Positions 20,207 through 33,500 of a stretch of DNA of 64,000 nucleotides are shown here, one piece after another. The stretch is from positions 1 through 64,000 of the forward strand of contig JBAMJV010003381.1 of assembly GCA_037951105.1 (NCBI GenBank). The letters are read 5' to 3'. The stretch is from Echinarachnius parma (lineage: Eukaryota > Echinodermata > Echinoidea > Clypeasteroida > Echinarachniidae). The notes under the pieces were generated by a model. That model saw only the letters and a program-made list of their open reading frames with translations. It did not search any database and had not been told where the DNA came from. Position 1 is the first letter of the stretch. Each line of letters opens with the position of its first letter. A program made the position numbers and the translations under genes.

Positions 20207-21132
20207 AGAAGATTGCCCCCTGGACACTAGTGATATGTCATCTTAATGGGTACGAGCCATAACATCCTTGTCCAAACAGATGGAAGACAAAGGGTTCGTC
20301 GATTACGTGGTGAGAAGCTCCAATATTTCTGCATTCACAAAACGACTTGAGGTTGTGACGGCCCAACGGTGGTATGGCTCGTACCCATTAAGATGACATA
20401 TCACGAGTGTCCACGCGGCAATATTCTGTACTCCCTTGTCCAGGGAAATCCGGTAAATCTTGGTTGCATGGTATGGGGTGGACACTTGGTAGTTTGTCTT
20501 GCTCGGTGACCATGTTAGAGCGATCTCTGATGTACAGTTTGGCGGAAGGCGTTGATTCCGCAATGTTTTCCTTTTTTGGCATTTTCTGTTTCTACGGCAC
20601 AGGTTAAGTAATTTGCGATAATCTATCCTGGTGGTCAATCAGGGACGTCCTAGAGATTCCCGTGGCTTTAATTGACCCTCCTCTCGATAACGTATGAGGA
20701 TTTTACAGACCGTAAGCTGCAATGTTCCAACGAAATAGTGGACATTGCTTGTTGACACCCCTTCCTAGTGGAGCACAAGCATCGTTTGGCGTGTAGCCAC
20801 TGACGTTGGACGAAGTATGGCCTAGCGAGCTTTTGTGCCATTTTGGTTGAACATGTTACAGCCAACCAGAAATTACCGATAACGATGACTTGTTGGACCT
20901 ACACTTTGGAGAGGGAAAGGGACCAATCATCATAGGTCCGGCCTTGCAAAGCTCAAAACAAAAGGCTAAATTAATTAATTAAAATTCATGCAGCCATTTA
21001 TTGTACATTGATAGTTTGGAAACATAATAAAATCATTATTTTTAGTCTAAAATGATTCATTAGGCGCCAAAAAACAGGAAATAGAATGAAGTTGGATCTA
21101 AAACAAAAATATTCCAACTTAATGAGCAACAG

Positions 21133-21888
21133 TGTAGTTACTAGATCCCTTTCAACATGAAACGGGCAAGAATTGAAACTGAAATATTTGAAAATGTGAA
21201 CATGTTCTGCCGCAATAAAGACAATTTGGAGGTTATAACATAGGCTTTTCCGTTCATATGGCTATATAATGCTCCCCTTTTCTACTCACAGATTGATTTA
21301 TTATAAGATCAATCACTTTTATATGTTGCACACATGTCGAGCAAATCCTACAATTGTTAATCATTAAAATGTCTTGCTCGCCTAATTTAGAAGTCCCGAC
21401 CGATCCCGATCTTACCATGATAGCGATTAATTACTCGCGTCGAGTGTTCTAAACGGAACAAAACATGGACTCTGAGGAAGGCAGATGCATGCGACATGAG
21501 GTGTTGGAGGAGACTTTCAAAGATTATTTGAACAGATAGTATGTGTAATGATGATGTGTTGACAAGAGTAGGAGAACAACAAATTTATCAATCAAAATCA
21601 TGAATAAGGGAAATCAAGAATAGCTTACACAAGTATTTAGACATTTTCATATTAGAATACCGTAATAAAAGGCAGATTTTAGTTACCTTAACCATATACC
21701 AACCCTACACTAGACCCACATGAAGGAAGTGGATAATGCTCCTCCACTCAGTGACACAAGGAACAAATGCACATGTCAAAGAAATGACACTGAGAAAATT
21801 AGTTTAATCTTGATAAGTTTAAACCTGTCTGAGGGCAGAATACATGAAAAAGAGAAGAAGCGGCATAAAATGATAGCCATCACGTATA
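21133..21888. other. Unassigned intron sequence
   Basis: AT-rich sequence without a recognised element. A 24-codon ATG frame at 21464 and a 79-residue frame from 21720 lack splice or family support. Confidence 0.4.
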
Positions 21889-22168
21889 ATATGAAGAGCT
21901 TTCAAGCAAAAGGCGCTACATCCATTCCATTTAATTTCGAGAAAATCAGTGTTTTTTAATTACACACATTTGTTTCTGTTTATTCATCAAATCTATACTA
22001 CAGGTGGAAGAGCTACCCCTATAGGGATTTATAGCGCCTTTTGGCAGAAACCTTTTTACAGTAAATATTGAGTTGTTCACTGACAATAGTAAAGAAGGTG
22101 TGTAAATGCTAAAGAATTGTATATTAAGTATACTTAACTGTACTTAACCCTAACGCACACACACACAC

Positions 22169-22264
<96 letters not shown>

Positions 22265-22650
22265 CACACCACACACACACATACTCATCAATGTGAAAAA
22301 CTTTCATCACATAACCACTGGTACAATAATAATACACATCGCATCATTGCACAAGCCTCTTTGTGTCCTGCTTTCTGATTGGTCAGATTTCCACATGCTG
22401 GCAGGATTTGACCAATCAGAGTAAAGAATAGAAAGGTGTGGATATAGCGCCTTTTGGTGGAAATCTGAAATGGATTAAGCGCCTTTTGGTTGAAAGGGTA
22501 AATTTCATAGCAATATTTTTCATATTTCCTGAAACAATTCTGAGGGAAAATTGAGTGATTTAGACATTAGAGAGGTCTATTCAAATCATGTAAAACATGC
22601 AATTTGGTGAAAAGTGGATTTAGCGCCTTTTGGTTGCGAGCTCTTCATAT
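21889..22650. mobile_element. TIR element with ATATGAAGAGCT ends
   Basis: A 36-bp imperfect inverted repeat: ATATGAAGAGCT then AAGGCGCTACATCCA at 21889-21924, with the complement at 22615-22650. The word GCGCCTTTTGG recurs four times inside (about 22034, 22448, 22480, 22624). It also contains a long CA microsatellite. A related CCAAAAGGCGCTGAA word occurs at 44470. No coding capacity. Confidence 0.65.
22155..22261. repeat. (CA)n microsatellite
   Basis: Roughly 50 CA units with one CG interruption near the left end. The minus-strand Cys-Val repeat frame is not a gene. Confidence 0.97.
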
Positions 22651-22899
22651 AAAGCATGATATTTATGTCACACGTTTTAATGAAAACTATTGTGAATGTG
22701 AAATTCGTATGAGTTAAACACATAACCTTTAAATTTATAGTGGCCCATAAACAGCATCTGCTAACCATTGACCTTGGCATGAAATCTATTTTTATATTTG
22801 TTAAACCTATGTGCGATATTTGTAATATTTCTTTAGAAAATGGTATTTTCCAGAATGACTTGAAAAGGCAAACGTTAAACCATTTCTCTAAAAAGGCGA

Positions 22900-23215
22900 T
22901 AAATGCATTTTGGTCAAACTATAGACCTATATCTATTTTATTCTTCTTTCACGAAAGTCATTGAAATACCGGTCTATACTCGATTGGTGTATTTTTTTAG
23001 TATTTTGTATGATAAACAATATGGCTTAAGACAACAAAATAGCTCATATATGGCCCTATATGGAATTTACAAACGCAATTATGTAAGCCTATTAGATACA
23101 AAAGTGCTAGGTCCTTTTCTAGACTTGACCAAAGCATTCTATTGCATAAATCATAAAATATTAATATTGAAATTGCAATTGTATGGTATACGTGGCACAG
23201 TTTTAAAATGTTTTT
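22900..23215 (+). pseudogene. Decayed LINE reverse-transcriptase fragment
   Basis: Two overlapping frames with a shift between them carry RT signatures: NYRPISIL (near 22918) and then LDLTKAFYCINHKIL (near 23122), matching the conserved NYRPISLL and D-x-SKAFDxxxH blocks of non-LTR reverse transcriptases. The catalytic Asp region (ADD) is not reached; the fragment ends near 23215. It is frameshifted, without ends, and clearly dead. Confidence 0.8.
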
Positions 23216-23286
23216 TTGGTGGTAATTGTAAATTTAAATTTAAATTTTAAATTGTATTCGACACTCTTCATATATGTATATATACA

Positions 23287-23859
23287 TTTAAAAGGATAGT
23301 TGAGTTTGTGGTATAGAGGGCGCTACACAAAATAATTTGCTGCGAGATGATGAAAAACTGAGTGTTAAATTTGATAGAGCATACAATTGTAATGACATAA
23401 TAAACTTGATTCGATTAAAATCGGTTCACAAACGGCTGGAATCTCCATTAACATTACTATATGTAATAATTCTTTGGCCACACAATTATTCGATAATTTT
23501 GAACCAGCCGTTAACATTCTTTTAAATGCTTCCTCTTTTCAAAAAATTATAATATAGGTTTTTTTAATAGTTTTTGATTATCTCTCTCTCTCTATCTAAT
23601 CACTATTTCAACAAAACATCACATGCACAATATTTTATTTAAAATGGTTGAAACCAATGAGTTTTTAGAGAGCGCCCTTTGAAGTGTTAACGGCTATTTT
23701 TGAATGATAACAGGCTTTTTACTTAGTCATATGTAATTTTGTATTCATTTCGAGCATGGTGGAGTTATAACTATTAGTTTGTAATGTAATGGTGCATGTT
23801 TGAGTTGCTAAAATTCAGAGTTTGCACTCTCTTTACTAAAACTCAACTATCCCTTTAAA
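23287..23859. mobile_element. MITE family M, copy 1 (TTTAAAAGGATAGTTGAGTT)
   Basis: Terminal inverted repeats TTTAAAAGGATAGTTGAGTT and AACTCAACTATCCCTTTAAA. The subterminal word GAGGGCGCTACACAAAATAA is shared with other copies (47881, 51871, 59304). Small frames inside have no recognised domain. Non-autonomous. Confidence 0.8.
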
Positions 23860-25480
23860 AACAAATAACATTTTTGGGAAAAATATAGAAAATATCTTGG
23901 TTATTGGCCGAACTAATTGATCAGTATTTTTGTATACGTTCGATCTCTAAATAGTTCTTAATAATTATCATGCATTTGTTGTGGTTGTTTTGTTTTGTTA
24001 GAATTCGATTTGGGTTGTATTTGTGTTTATATTCTTGCTAGGTCATGTTCATAATCAATATATTTGTTTTGTATTGCAACATTAGTTTACATGATTTGTT
24101 AAACAATTACACAGCTTAAGGATGCTTGCAGATTAAGCATTATTTGAATGTTCATCGCATTTACTCTGCGTCCCTTTTCTCTCACTTTCTCTCTCTCTCA
24201 GTCTTGCATGATTGATTTCTCTTTCTCCACCTCTTTTCTCTATTTCAAAATCCTACCCGGATTCGAACCCTTGCTAGTAAGATCTTAAATTAAAGGTCCA
24301 TACCACTTTGTTGCCAGCCATAATGTATACTTTTGGTGTGGCATTTAAGCTTCATGAGTTATGGATACATGTTCTTTACTTTTGAACTCTAAACTTAAAC
24401 TTTAACATGCAATACGATGACATCAGAAAAGCAAATTGACAAAGGTTATGAATCGAATCAAATCAATCTCTAACTCATATTCTTTCTGAATATGCAAGTG
24501 TCGGATATCGACTGGATACCGACTAGGATATACACACGCTCGTTACGTTTCTGTGATGAAATTGTATTATTTAAATGCCATATTTTGAACCATGGTGCTA
24601 CAGACTCTTCACTTCACTCTATATTGAGATATTTTTATACGCGAATTGTGAAATTTTCAAACATGGAGAATTATGTATGTACATAGTGAACCAGCCACAC
24701 CAACTCCTTAGTCCCAAGTGCAGATAACGTAACTAGATAACTTGGACTTAACTACTGTTACTGGAACTACATTGGTGAGGACATAATGGCCCGAATTCTC
24801 ATCAGTGGCCCAACTTTGGGCCAGGTTTAAAAAGACTACAAATACTGACAATTTCATGGAAAGTGTCCGCTTTATACTATCAACAGCGGAATATCTCACG
24901 AAAATGATCCACGGTTTAACTTTTTGTCGCCTTGCCTTTCATCCGTGGCATAACTTTGGTCCTCGAGACAAAATTACGTAACCAGTTGCACTTCTTTTTC
25001 CATCGCCAACCACGTTTAAACAATAAGAATAAGCCTGGAACAAGTTAATCTTTTTTTTTTTCCACCCAGTAATGTTTACATTTCTTTTCAAAGAGTTAGG
25101 CATGGACTAAAATGCGTCACTGCCAGCGCATATAATTCAGCAGCATATCTCTAACCAGGAAACAAGCGATAAAAGTTCTTCATTTATAAGTTAGAAAAAG
25201 GTGATGAATTTCAACAATGATACTTGCTACAAGGTATATTTTATTATTTCTCATCCGTTTTCTCCAAGTTCTATATCTAGGAATTGGATTTGAAATCCCC
25301 CAAATCTATGTTTAAAGCCGGATGCATGGATAATCGCAGGATCATTTTCGTATGTGCTTTGTAAATATCTAGGCTATCGTAGCAGAGGGCTACCCCGGAG
25401 ATGACTGGGCGGGTTGGGTGAGGAACAATGCATTAATCCATTTCATCCGAACGAGTGCGATGGAGGCGTTGCAATAATTT
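23860..25480. other. Unassigned intron sequence
   Basis: AT-rich DNA with a short CT microsatellite near 24180-24240. CCCGGATTCGAACCC at 24255-24270 resembles a tRNA B box and may be a SINE remnant. Nothing else is recognisable before the satellite starts. Confidence 0.4.
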
Positions 25481-27097
25481 TGCTACAATTTTGCCGAACT
25501 GGACTCGAGAAGGAAATAGAATGGATCAATTTATAAATATGATTAATGACATACTTATAGAAACTATATATTATAAATCACAACCGAACTAAAAACCGAA
25601 ACATGGATAATGACACGTCAACTTGTTAAATGTAAGCTAAAGGTTATTAGTATAACGGCGGAACAAGGAGATTGGGGGACCGTGCCCCGAACACTTCAGC
25701 CATATGAAAGTTCTCACTTTGATAAGAAAGGTTATGCATTGTAATACGTAGCTTTAAGCTCAATTTTAAACATGTTCAAAGAGAGCACTTACTATTTTGC
25801 CACTGCGAAAACTGACAAAGGGTTTAAACAATCTGAACCGGCCTTAGTGAACCATCTGTTATGTAATGCAGACGACCCAGAAGTGTTTCACACAGATTTC
25901 AAGTTGAACTTAAAATTTTCGAAAGCAATTTTTAGTCTCAGAATGAAAACTATTCAAGAGAAACTTTTCATATAATTTGAGACTTTTACTGAATTTTACA
26001 ATTTCAATGAAAATGGAAAAAGTTATGCATTTAAAGATATACTTGAGTATTGTTACTTCCCGAAGTGACATATTTCGAGGGTTCTGGTTGGTTTTGATTC
26101 CATTTGCAAGTTCATTTAATCAAATATGTGAAATGTGAATTATTCCATTTAGAAAACTCTCATAGTTGTGTCTGAATCGTTTGCAGTCGAACACGTAGTT
26201 AGCATTAAAATTCACTCTTCACGTATTATTTCGGATTTATATCTACACTTGAGCATGCTCAGTCATTTATTACAAGGTTATTATGATAAGATCATAGTTT
26301 CAGTCGCTAAAGTGGACCTTGAAAATTACTCACATATATCTTTAAACACACGTTAATGTTGTATACCAAATATATGAATGTACAAAAGTCACAAATCAAA
26401 TAATGGCTTTCATTTATTGTACGTCTAACTTATAATTTAATATTAACTTAGAAGCTTTGTGAAATACCCCCCTGAGAAAGATTCTCAGTCGACCCTTCGA
26501 GATTCTAAGATGCAAAAAGAAAGGAATCTTTCCACAACGAACAGTGTGGATAGAGCTACTGTTATTCTTCAATGGAAAGAGAAGGGAACCCAAAGATAGA
26601 CTACCTACAAAATGACAAAGACTGAGCCTGAGGGTCGAGACATGAGTAAGAAATTGATCTTCATTTCTATAATCAGGAAGAGGGTCGGTAAACCTTACAT
26701 TTTAATTTAAAATGGTAGCCGAAAATTAATTTACCGTTTAACCACTCACTATGGCTATAATTTTGCCGAACTGGACTCGAGAAGGATTTATAAATATGAG
26801 TAATGACATACTTATATAAACTATATATTATAAATCACATACGAACTAAAAACCGAAACATGGATAATGGCACGTCAACTTGTTAAATGTAAGCTAAAGG
26901 TCATTCATATAACGGCGGAACAAGGAGATTGGGGGACTGTGACCCGAACACTTTAGCCAGATGAAAGTTCTCACTTTGATAAGAAAGGTATGCATTGTAA
27001 TTTGATAACATTTTCAAGGAGAGTACTTACTATTTTGCCACTGCCAAAAACTGACAAAGGGTTCAAACTCACATATATATTTAAACACACGTTAATG

Positions 27098-27587
27098 TCG
27101 ACAGTCTGAAAATTATAATGTTCCTAACTTCAAATATGAATTCCAAGAAATACAATTAAATATTCTGGACCAAATTTGTGGAACAGTCTCCCTGAATTCA
27201 TTAAAACCTGTTCTTCCTTATCTACTTTTTTACACAAATATATTTGGTCCAGAATTTTTGATTAATAACACGTAAACTCTGCCTTTTGATAATATTTGAT
27301 ACAATTTACACCTTTGTTTTGTTTGATGTTCGTTTTGGGGAGATGTGCTTTTTTGTTTTTGTTTTGTTGTTGTTGCTAAACTCATATATGTACACTTATT
27401 TTAAGTACCTTTACCGTATTTGTTGGGGAGAAGCCTTTGATAGGTCAATGGCCTCTGCTTCTCCCTCCACACTTTGAATATTATTCTATTGTACATTTTG
27501 TTTGTATTTATAACAGGCTAATTTTGTAATTTGTGTATATTTTTATTCAAATTTGTGGAAATAAACGAAGTGAAATGAAATGAAATG
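27098..27587 (+). mobile_element. 5'-truncated LINE 3' end in satellite unit 1
   Basis: Present only in the first satellite unit, between CACGTTAATG and TTGTATACC, which are continuous in other units; AATG is duplicated. The first part encodes a typical LINE C-terminal stretch (LWNSLPEFIK near 27175), then a stop and about 300 bp of 3' sequence ending AATAAACG plus (GAAAT)n. It is a 490-bp 5'-truncated copy. The clade (CR1-like or relative) is not certain. Confidence 0.8.
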
Positions 27588-30500
27588 TTGTATACCAAAT
27601 ATATGAATGTACAAAAGTCACACAAATCAAATAATGGCTTTCATTTATTGTAAGTCTAACTTAGAATTTAATTTTAACTTAGAAGCTTTGTAAGATACCC
27701 CCCTGAGAAAGGTTTTCAGTCGACCCTTCGAGATTCTAAGATGCAAAAAGAAAGGAATTTTTCCACAACGACCAGTGTGGATAGAGCTGCTGTTATTCTT
27801 CAATGGAAAGAGAAGGGAACCTAAAGATGGACTACCTACAAAGACTGAGCATGAGGGTCGAGACATGAGTAAGAAATTGATCTTCATTTCTATAATCTAT
27901 AAGAGGTTCGGTAAAACTTACATTTGTATTTAAAATGGAAGCCGGAAATTAATTTACCTTTTAAAGCAACCACTCACTATGGCTACAATTTTGCCGAACT
28001 GGACTCGAGAAGGAAATAGAATGGATCAATTTATAAATATGATTAATGACATACTTATAGAAACTATATATTATAAATCACAACCGAACTAAAAACCGAA
28101 ACATGGATAATGGCACGTCAACTTGTTAAATGTAAGCTAAAGGTCATTAATATAACGGCGGAACAAGGAGATTGGGGACCATGCCCCGAACACTTAAGCC
28201 ATATGAAAGTTTTCACTTTGATAAGAAAGGTATGCATTGTAATACGTAGCTTTAAGCTCAATTTTAAACATGTTCAAAGAGAGCACTTACTATTTTGCCA
28301 CTGCGAAAACTGACAAAGGGTTCAAACAATCTGAACCGGCCTTAGTGAACCATCTGTTATGTAATGCAGACGACCCAGAAGTGTTTCACACAGATTTTAA
28401 GTTGAACTTAAAATTTTCGAAAGCAATTTGTAGTCTCAGAATGAAAACTATTCAAGAGAAACTTTTCATATAATTTGAGACTTTTACTGAATTTTACTTC
28501 AATAATAATTATTGAATTTCAATGAAAATGGAAAAAGTTATGCATTTAAAGATATACTTGAGTATTGTTACTTCCCGAAGTGACATATTTCGAGGGTTCT
28601 GGATGGTTTTGATTCCATTTGCAAGTTCATTTAATAAAATATGTGAAATGTGAATTATTCCATTTAGAAAACTCTCATAGTTGTGTCTGAATCGTTTGCA
28701 GTCGAACACGTAGTTAGCATTAAAATTCACTCTTCACGTATTATTTCGGATTTATATCTACACTTGAGCATGCTTAGTCATTTATTACAAGGTTATTATG
28801 ATAAGATCATAGATTCAGTCGCTAAAGTGGACCTTGAAAATTACTCACATATAGCTTTAAACACACGTTAATGTTGTATACCAAATATATGAATGTACAA
28901 AAGTCACAAATCAAATAATGGCTTTCATTTATTGTACGTCTAACTTATAATTTAATATTAACTTAGAAGCTTTGTGAAATACCCCCCTGAGAAAGATTCT
29001 CAGTCGACCCTTCGAGATTCTAAGATGCAAAAAGAAAGGAATCTTTCCACAACGAACAGTGTGGATAGAGCTACTGTTATTCTTCAATGGAAAGAGAAGG
29101 GAACCCAAAGATAGACTACCTACAAAGACTGAGCCTGAGGGTCGAGACATGAGTAAGAAATTGATCTTCATTTCTATAATCAGTAAGAGGGTCGGTAAAC
29201 CTTACATTTTTATTAAAATGGTAGCTGAAAATTAATTTACCGTTTAAAGTAACCACACACTATGGCTACAATTTTGCCGAACTGGACTCGAGAAAGATTT
29301 ATAAATATGAGTAATGACATACTTATATAAACTATATATTATAAATCACAACCGAACTAAAAACCGAAACATGGATAATGGCACGTCAACTTATTAAATG
29401 TACGCTAAATGTCATGCATATAACGGCGGAACAAGGAGATTGGGGGACCGTGCCCCGAACACTTTAGCCAGATGAAAGTTCTCACTTTGATAAGAAAGGT
29501 ATGCATTGTAATTTGATAACATTTTCAAAGAGAGCACTTACTATTTTGCCACTGCCAACAACTGACAAAGGGTTCAAACTCACATGTATCTTTAAGCACA
29601 CGTTAATGTTGTATATCAAATATATGAATGTACAAAAGTCACAAAAATCAAATAATGGCTTTCATTTATTGTAAGTCTAACTTAGAATTTAATTTTAACA
29701 TAGGAGATTTGTAAGATACCCCCAGAGAAAGGTTTTCAGTCGACCCTCCGAGATTCTAAGATGCAAAAAGAAAGGAATTTTCCCACAACGACCAGTATGG
29801 ATAGAGCTGCTGTTATTCTTCAATGGAAAGAGAAGGGAACCTAAAGATGGAATACCTACAAAGACTGAGCATGAGGGTCGAGACATGAGTAAGAAATTGA
29901 TCTTCATTTCTATAATCTATAAGAGGTTCGGTAAAACTTACATTTGTTTTTAAAATGGAAGCCGGAAATTAATTTACCTTTTAAAGCAACCACTCACTAT
30001 GGCTACAATTTTGCCGAACTGGACTCGAGAAGGAAATAGAATGGATCAATTTATAAATATGATTAATGACATACTTATAGAAACTATATATTATAAATCA
30101 CAACCGAACTAAAAACCGAAACATGGATAATGGCACGTCAACTTGTTAAATGTAAGCTAAAGGTCATTAATATAACGGCGGAACAAGGAGATTGGGGACC
30201 ATGCCCCGAACACTTAAGCCATATGAAAGTTTTCACTTTGATAAGAAAGGTATGCATTGTAATACGTAGCTTTAAGCTCAATTTTAAACATGTTCAAAGA
30301 GAGCACTTACTATTTTGCCACTGCGAAAACTGACAAAGGGTTCAAACAATCTGAACCGGCCTTAGTGAACCATCTGTTATGTAATGCAGACGACCCAGAA
30401 GTGTTTCACACAGATTTTAAGTTGAACTTAAAATTTTCGAAAGCAATTTGTAGTCTCAGAATGAAAACTATTCAAGAGAAACTTTTCATATAATTTGAGA

Positions 30501-33500
30501 CTTTTACTGAATTTTACTTCAATAATAATTATTGAATTTCAATGAAAATGGAAAAAGTTATGCATTTAAAGATATACTTGAGTATTGTTACTTCCCGAAG
30601 TGACATATTTCGAGGGTTCTGGATGGTTTTGATTCCATTTGCAAGTTCATTTAATAAAATATGTGAAATGTGAATTATTCCATTTAGAAAACTCTCATAG
30701 TTGTGTCTGAATCGTTTGCAGTCGAACACGTAGTTAGCATTAAAATTCACTCTTCACGTATTATTTCGGATTTATATCTACACTTGAGCATGCTTAGTCA
30801 TTTATTACAAGGTTATTATGATAAGATCATAGATTCAGTCGCTAAAGTGGACCTTGAAAATTACTCACATATAGCTTTAAACACACGTTAATGTTGTATA
30901 CCAAATATATGAATGTACAAAAGTCACAAATCAAATAATGGCTTTCATTTATTGTACGTCTAACTTATAATTTAATATTAACTTAGAAGCTTTGTGAAAT
31001 ACCCCCCTGAGAAAGATTCTCAGTCGACCCTTCGAGATTCTAAGATGCAAAAAGAAAGGAATCTTTCCACAACGAACAGTGTGGATAGAGCTACTGTTAT
31101 TCTTCAATGGAAAGAGAAGGGAACCCAAAGATAGACTACCTACAAAGACTGAGCCTGAGGGTCGAGACATGAGTAAGAAATTGATCTTCATTTCTATAAT
31201 CAGTAAGAGGGTCGGTAAACCTTACATTTTTATTAAAATGGTAGCTGAAAATTAATTTACCGTTTAAAGTAACCACACACTATGGCTACAATTTTGCCGA
31301 ACTGGACTCGAGAAAGATTTATAAATATGAGTAATGACATACTTATATAAACTATATATTATAAATCACAACCGAACTAAAAACCGAAACATGGATAATG
31401 GCACGTCAACTTATTAAATGTACGCTAAATGTCATTCATATAACGGCGGAACAAGGAGATTGGGGGACCGTGCCCCGAACACTTTAGCCAGATGAAAGTT
31501 CTCACTTTGATAAGAAAGGTATGCATTGTAATTTGATAACATTTTCAAAGAGAGCACTTACTATTTTGCCACTGCCAACAACTGACAAAGGGTTCAAACT
31601 CACATGTATCTTTAAGCACACGTTAATGTTGTATATCAAATATATGAATGTACAAAAGTCACAAAAATCAAATAATGGCTTTCATTTATTGTAAGTCTAA
31701 CTTAGAATTTAATTTTAACATAGGAGATTTGTAAGATACCCCCAGAGAAAGGTTTTCAGTCGACCCTCCGAGATTCTAAGATGCAAAAAGAAAGGAATTT
31801 TCCCACAACGACCAGTATGGATAGAGCTGCTGTTATTCTTCAATGGAAAGAGAAGGGAACCTAAAGATGGAATACCTACAAAGACTGAGCATGAGGGTCG
31901 AGACATGAGTAAGAAATTGATCTTCATTTCTATAATCTATAAGAGGTTCGGTAAAACTTACATTTGTTTTTAAAATGGAAGCCGGAAATTAATTTACCTT
32001 TTAAAGCAACCACTCACTATGGCTACAATTTTGCCGAACTGGACTCGAGAAGGAAATAGAATGGATCAATTTATAAATATGATTAATGACATACTTATAG
32101 AAACTATATATTATAAATCACAACCGAACTAAAAACCGAAACATGGATAATGGCACGTCAACTTGTTAAATGTAAGCTAAAGGTCATTAATATAACGGCG
32201 GAACAAGGAGATTGGGGACCATGCCCCGAACACTTAAGCCATATGAAAGTTTTCACTTTGATAAGAAAGGTATGCATTGTAATACGTAGCTTTAAGCTCA
32301 ATTTTAAACATGTTCAAAGAGAGCACTTACTATTTTGCCACTGCGAAAACTGACAAAGGGTTCAAACAATCTGAACCGGCCTTAGTGAACCATCTGTTAT
32401 GTAATGCAGACGACCCAGAAGTGTTTCACACAGATTTTAAGTTGAACTTAAAATTTTCGAAAGCAATTTGTAGTCTCAGAATGAAAACTATTCAAGAGAA
32501 ACTTTTCATATAATTTGAGACTTTTACTGAATTTTACTTCAATAATAATTATTGAATTTCAATGAAAATGGAAAAAGTTATGCATTTAAAGATATACTTG
32601 AGTATTGTTACTTCCCGAAGTGACATATTTCGAGGGTTCTGGATGGTTTTGATTCCATTTGCAAGTTCATTTAATAAAATATGTGAAATGTGAATTATTC
32701 CATTTAGAAAACTCTCATAGTTGTGTCTGAATCGTTTGCAGTCGAACACGTAGTTAGCATTAAAATTCACTCTTCACGTATTATTTCGGATTTATATCTA
32801 CACTTGAGCATGCTTAGTCATTTATTACAAGGTTATTATGATAAGATCATAGTTTCAGTCGCTAAAGTGGACCTTGAAAATTACTCACATATAGCTTTAA
32901 ACACACGTTAATGTTGTATACCAAATATATGAATGTACAAAAGTCACAAATCAAATAATGGCTTTCATTTATTGTACGTCTAACTTATAATTTAATATTA
33001 ACTTAGAAGCTTTGTGAAATACCCCCCTGAGAAAGATTCTCAGTCGACCCTACGAGATTCTAAGATGCAAAAAGAAAGGAATCTTTCCACAACGAACAGT
33101 GTGGATAGAGCTACTGTTATTCTTCAATGGAAAGAGAAGGGAACCCAAAGATAGACTACCTACAAAGACTGAGCCTGAGGGTCGAGACATGAGTAAGAAA
33201 TTGATCTTCATTTCTATAATCAGTAAGAGGGTCGGTAAACCTTACATTTTTATTAAAATGGTAGCTGAAAATTAATTTACCGTTTAAAGTAACCACACAC
33301 TATGGCTACAATTTTGCCGAACTGGACTCGAGAAAGATTTATAAATATGAGTAATGACATACTTATATAAACTATATATTATAAATCACAACCGAACTAA
33401 AAACCGAAACATGGATAATGGCACGTCAACTTATTAAATGTACGCTAAATGTCATTCATATAACGGCGGAACAAGGAGATTGGGGGACCGTGCCCCGAAC

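Larger units (their letters stand above)
12936..21118. mobile_element. Foldback element FB-X, copy 1 (broken by insertions)
   Basis: Ends TTGGAATATT (12936) and AATATTCCAA (to 21118). Arms match inward: 13220-13430, 18039-18343 and 20207-20260 together mirror 20360-21000. After removing two insertions (13434-18033 and 18344-20206) the element is about 1.7 kb. The centre holds a loop of about 140 bp between copies of GGGTACGAGCCATA (about 20250 and 20380). The second copy at 56440-58345 has the same plan. The minus-strand frame near 20388-20640 is the decayed transposase-derived arm. Inverted similarity may extend slightly further on each side (CTGCTGCTCAT / ATGAGCAACAG). Confidence 0.8.

Noticed and set aside
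21464..21538. 24-codon ATG frame (MDSEEGRCMRHEV...)
   Set aside because: Coding-like composition but no donor site at its end and nothing to join; in-frame stops on both sides.
22134..22337. Cys-Val repeat protein on the minus strand
   Set aside because: Direct translation of the CA microsatellite.
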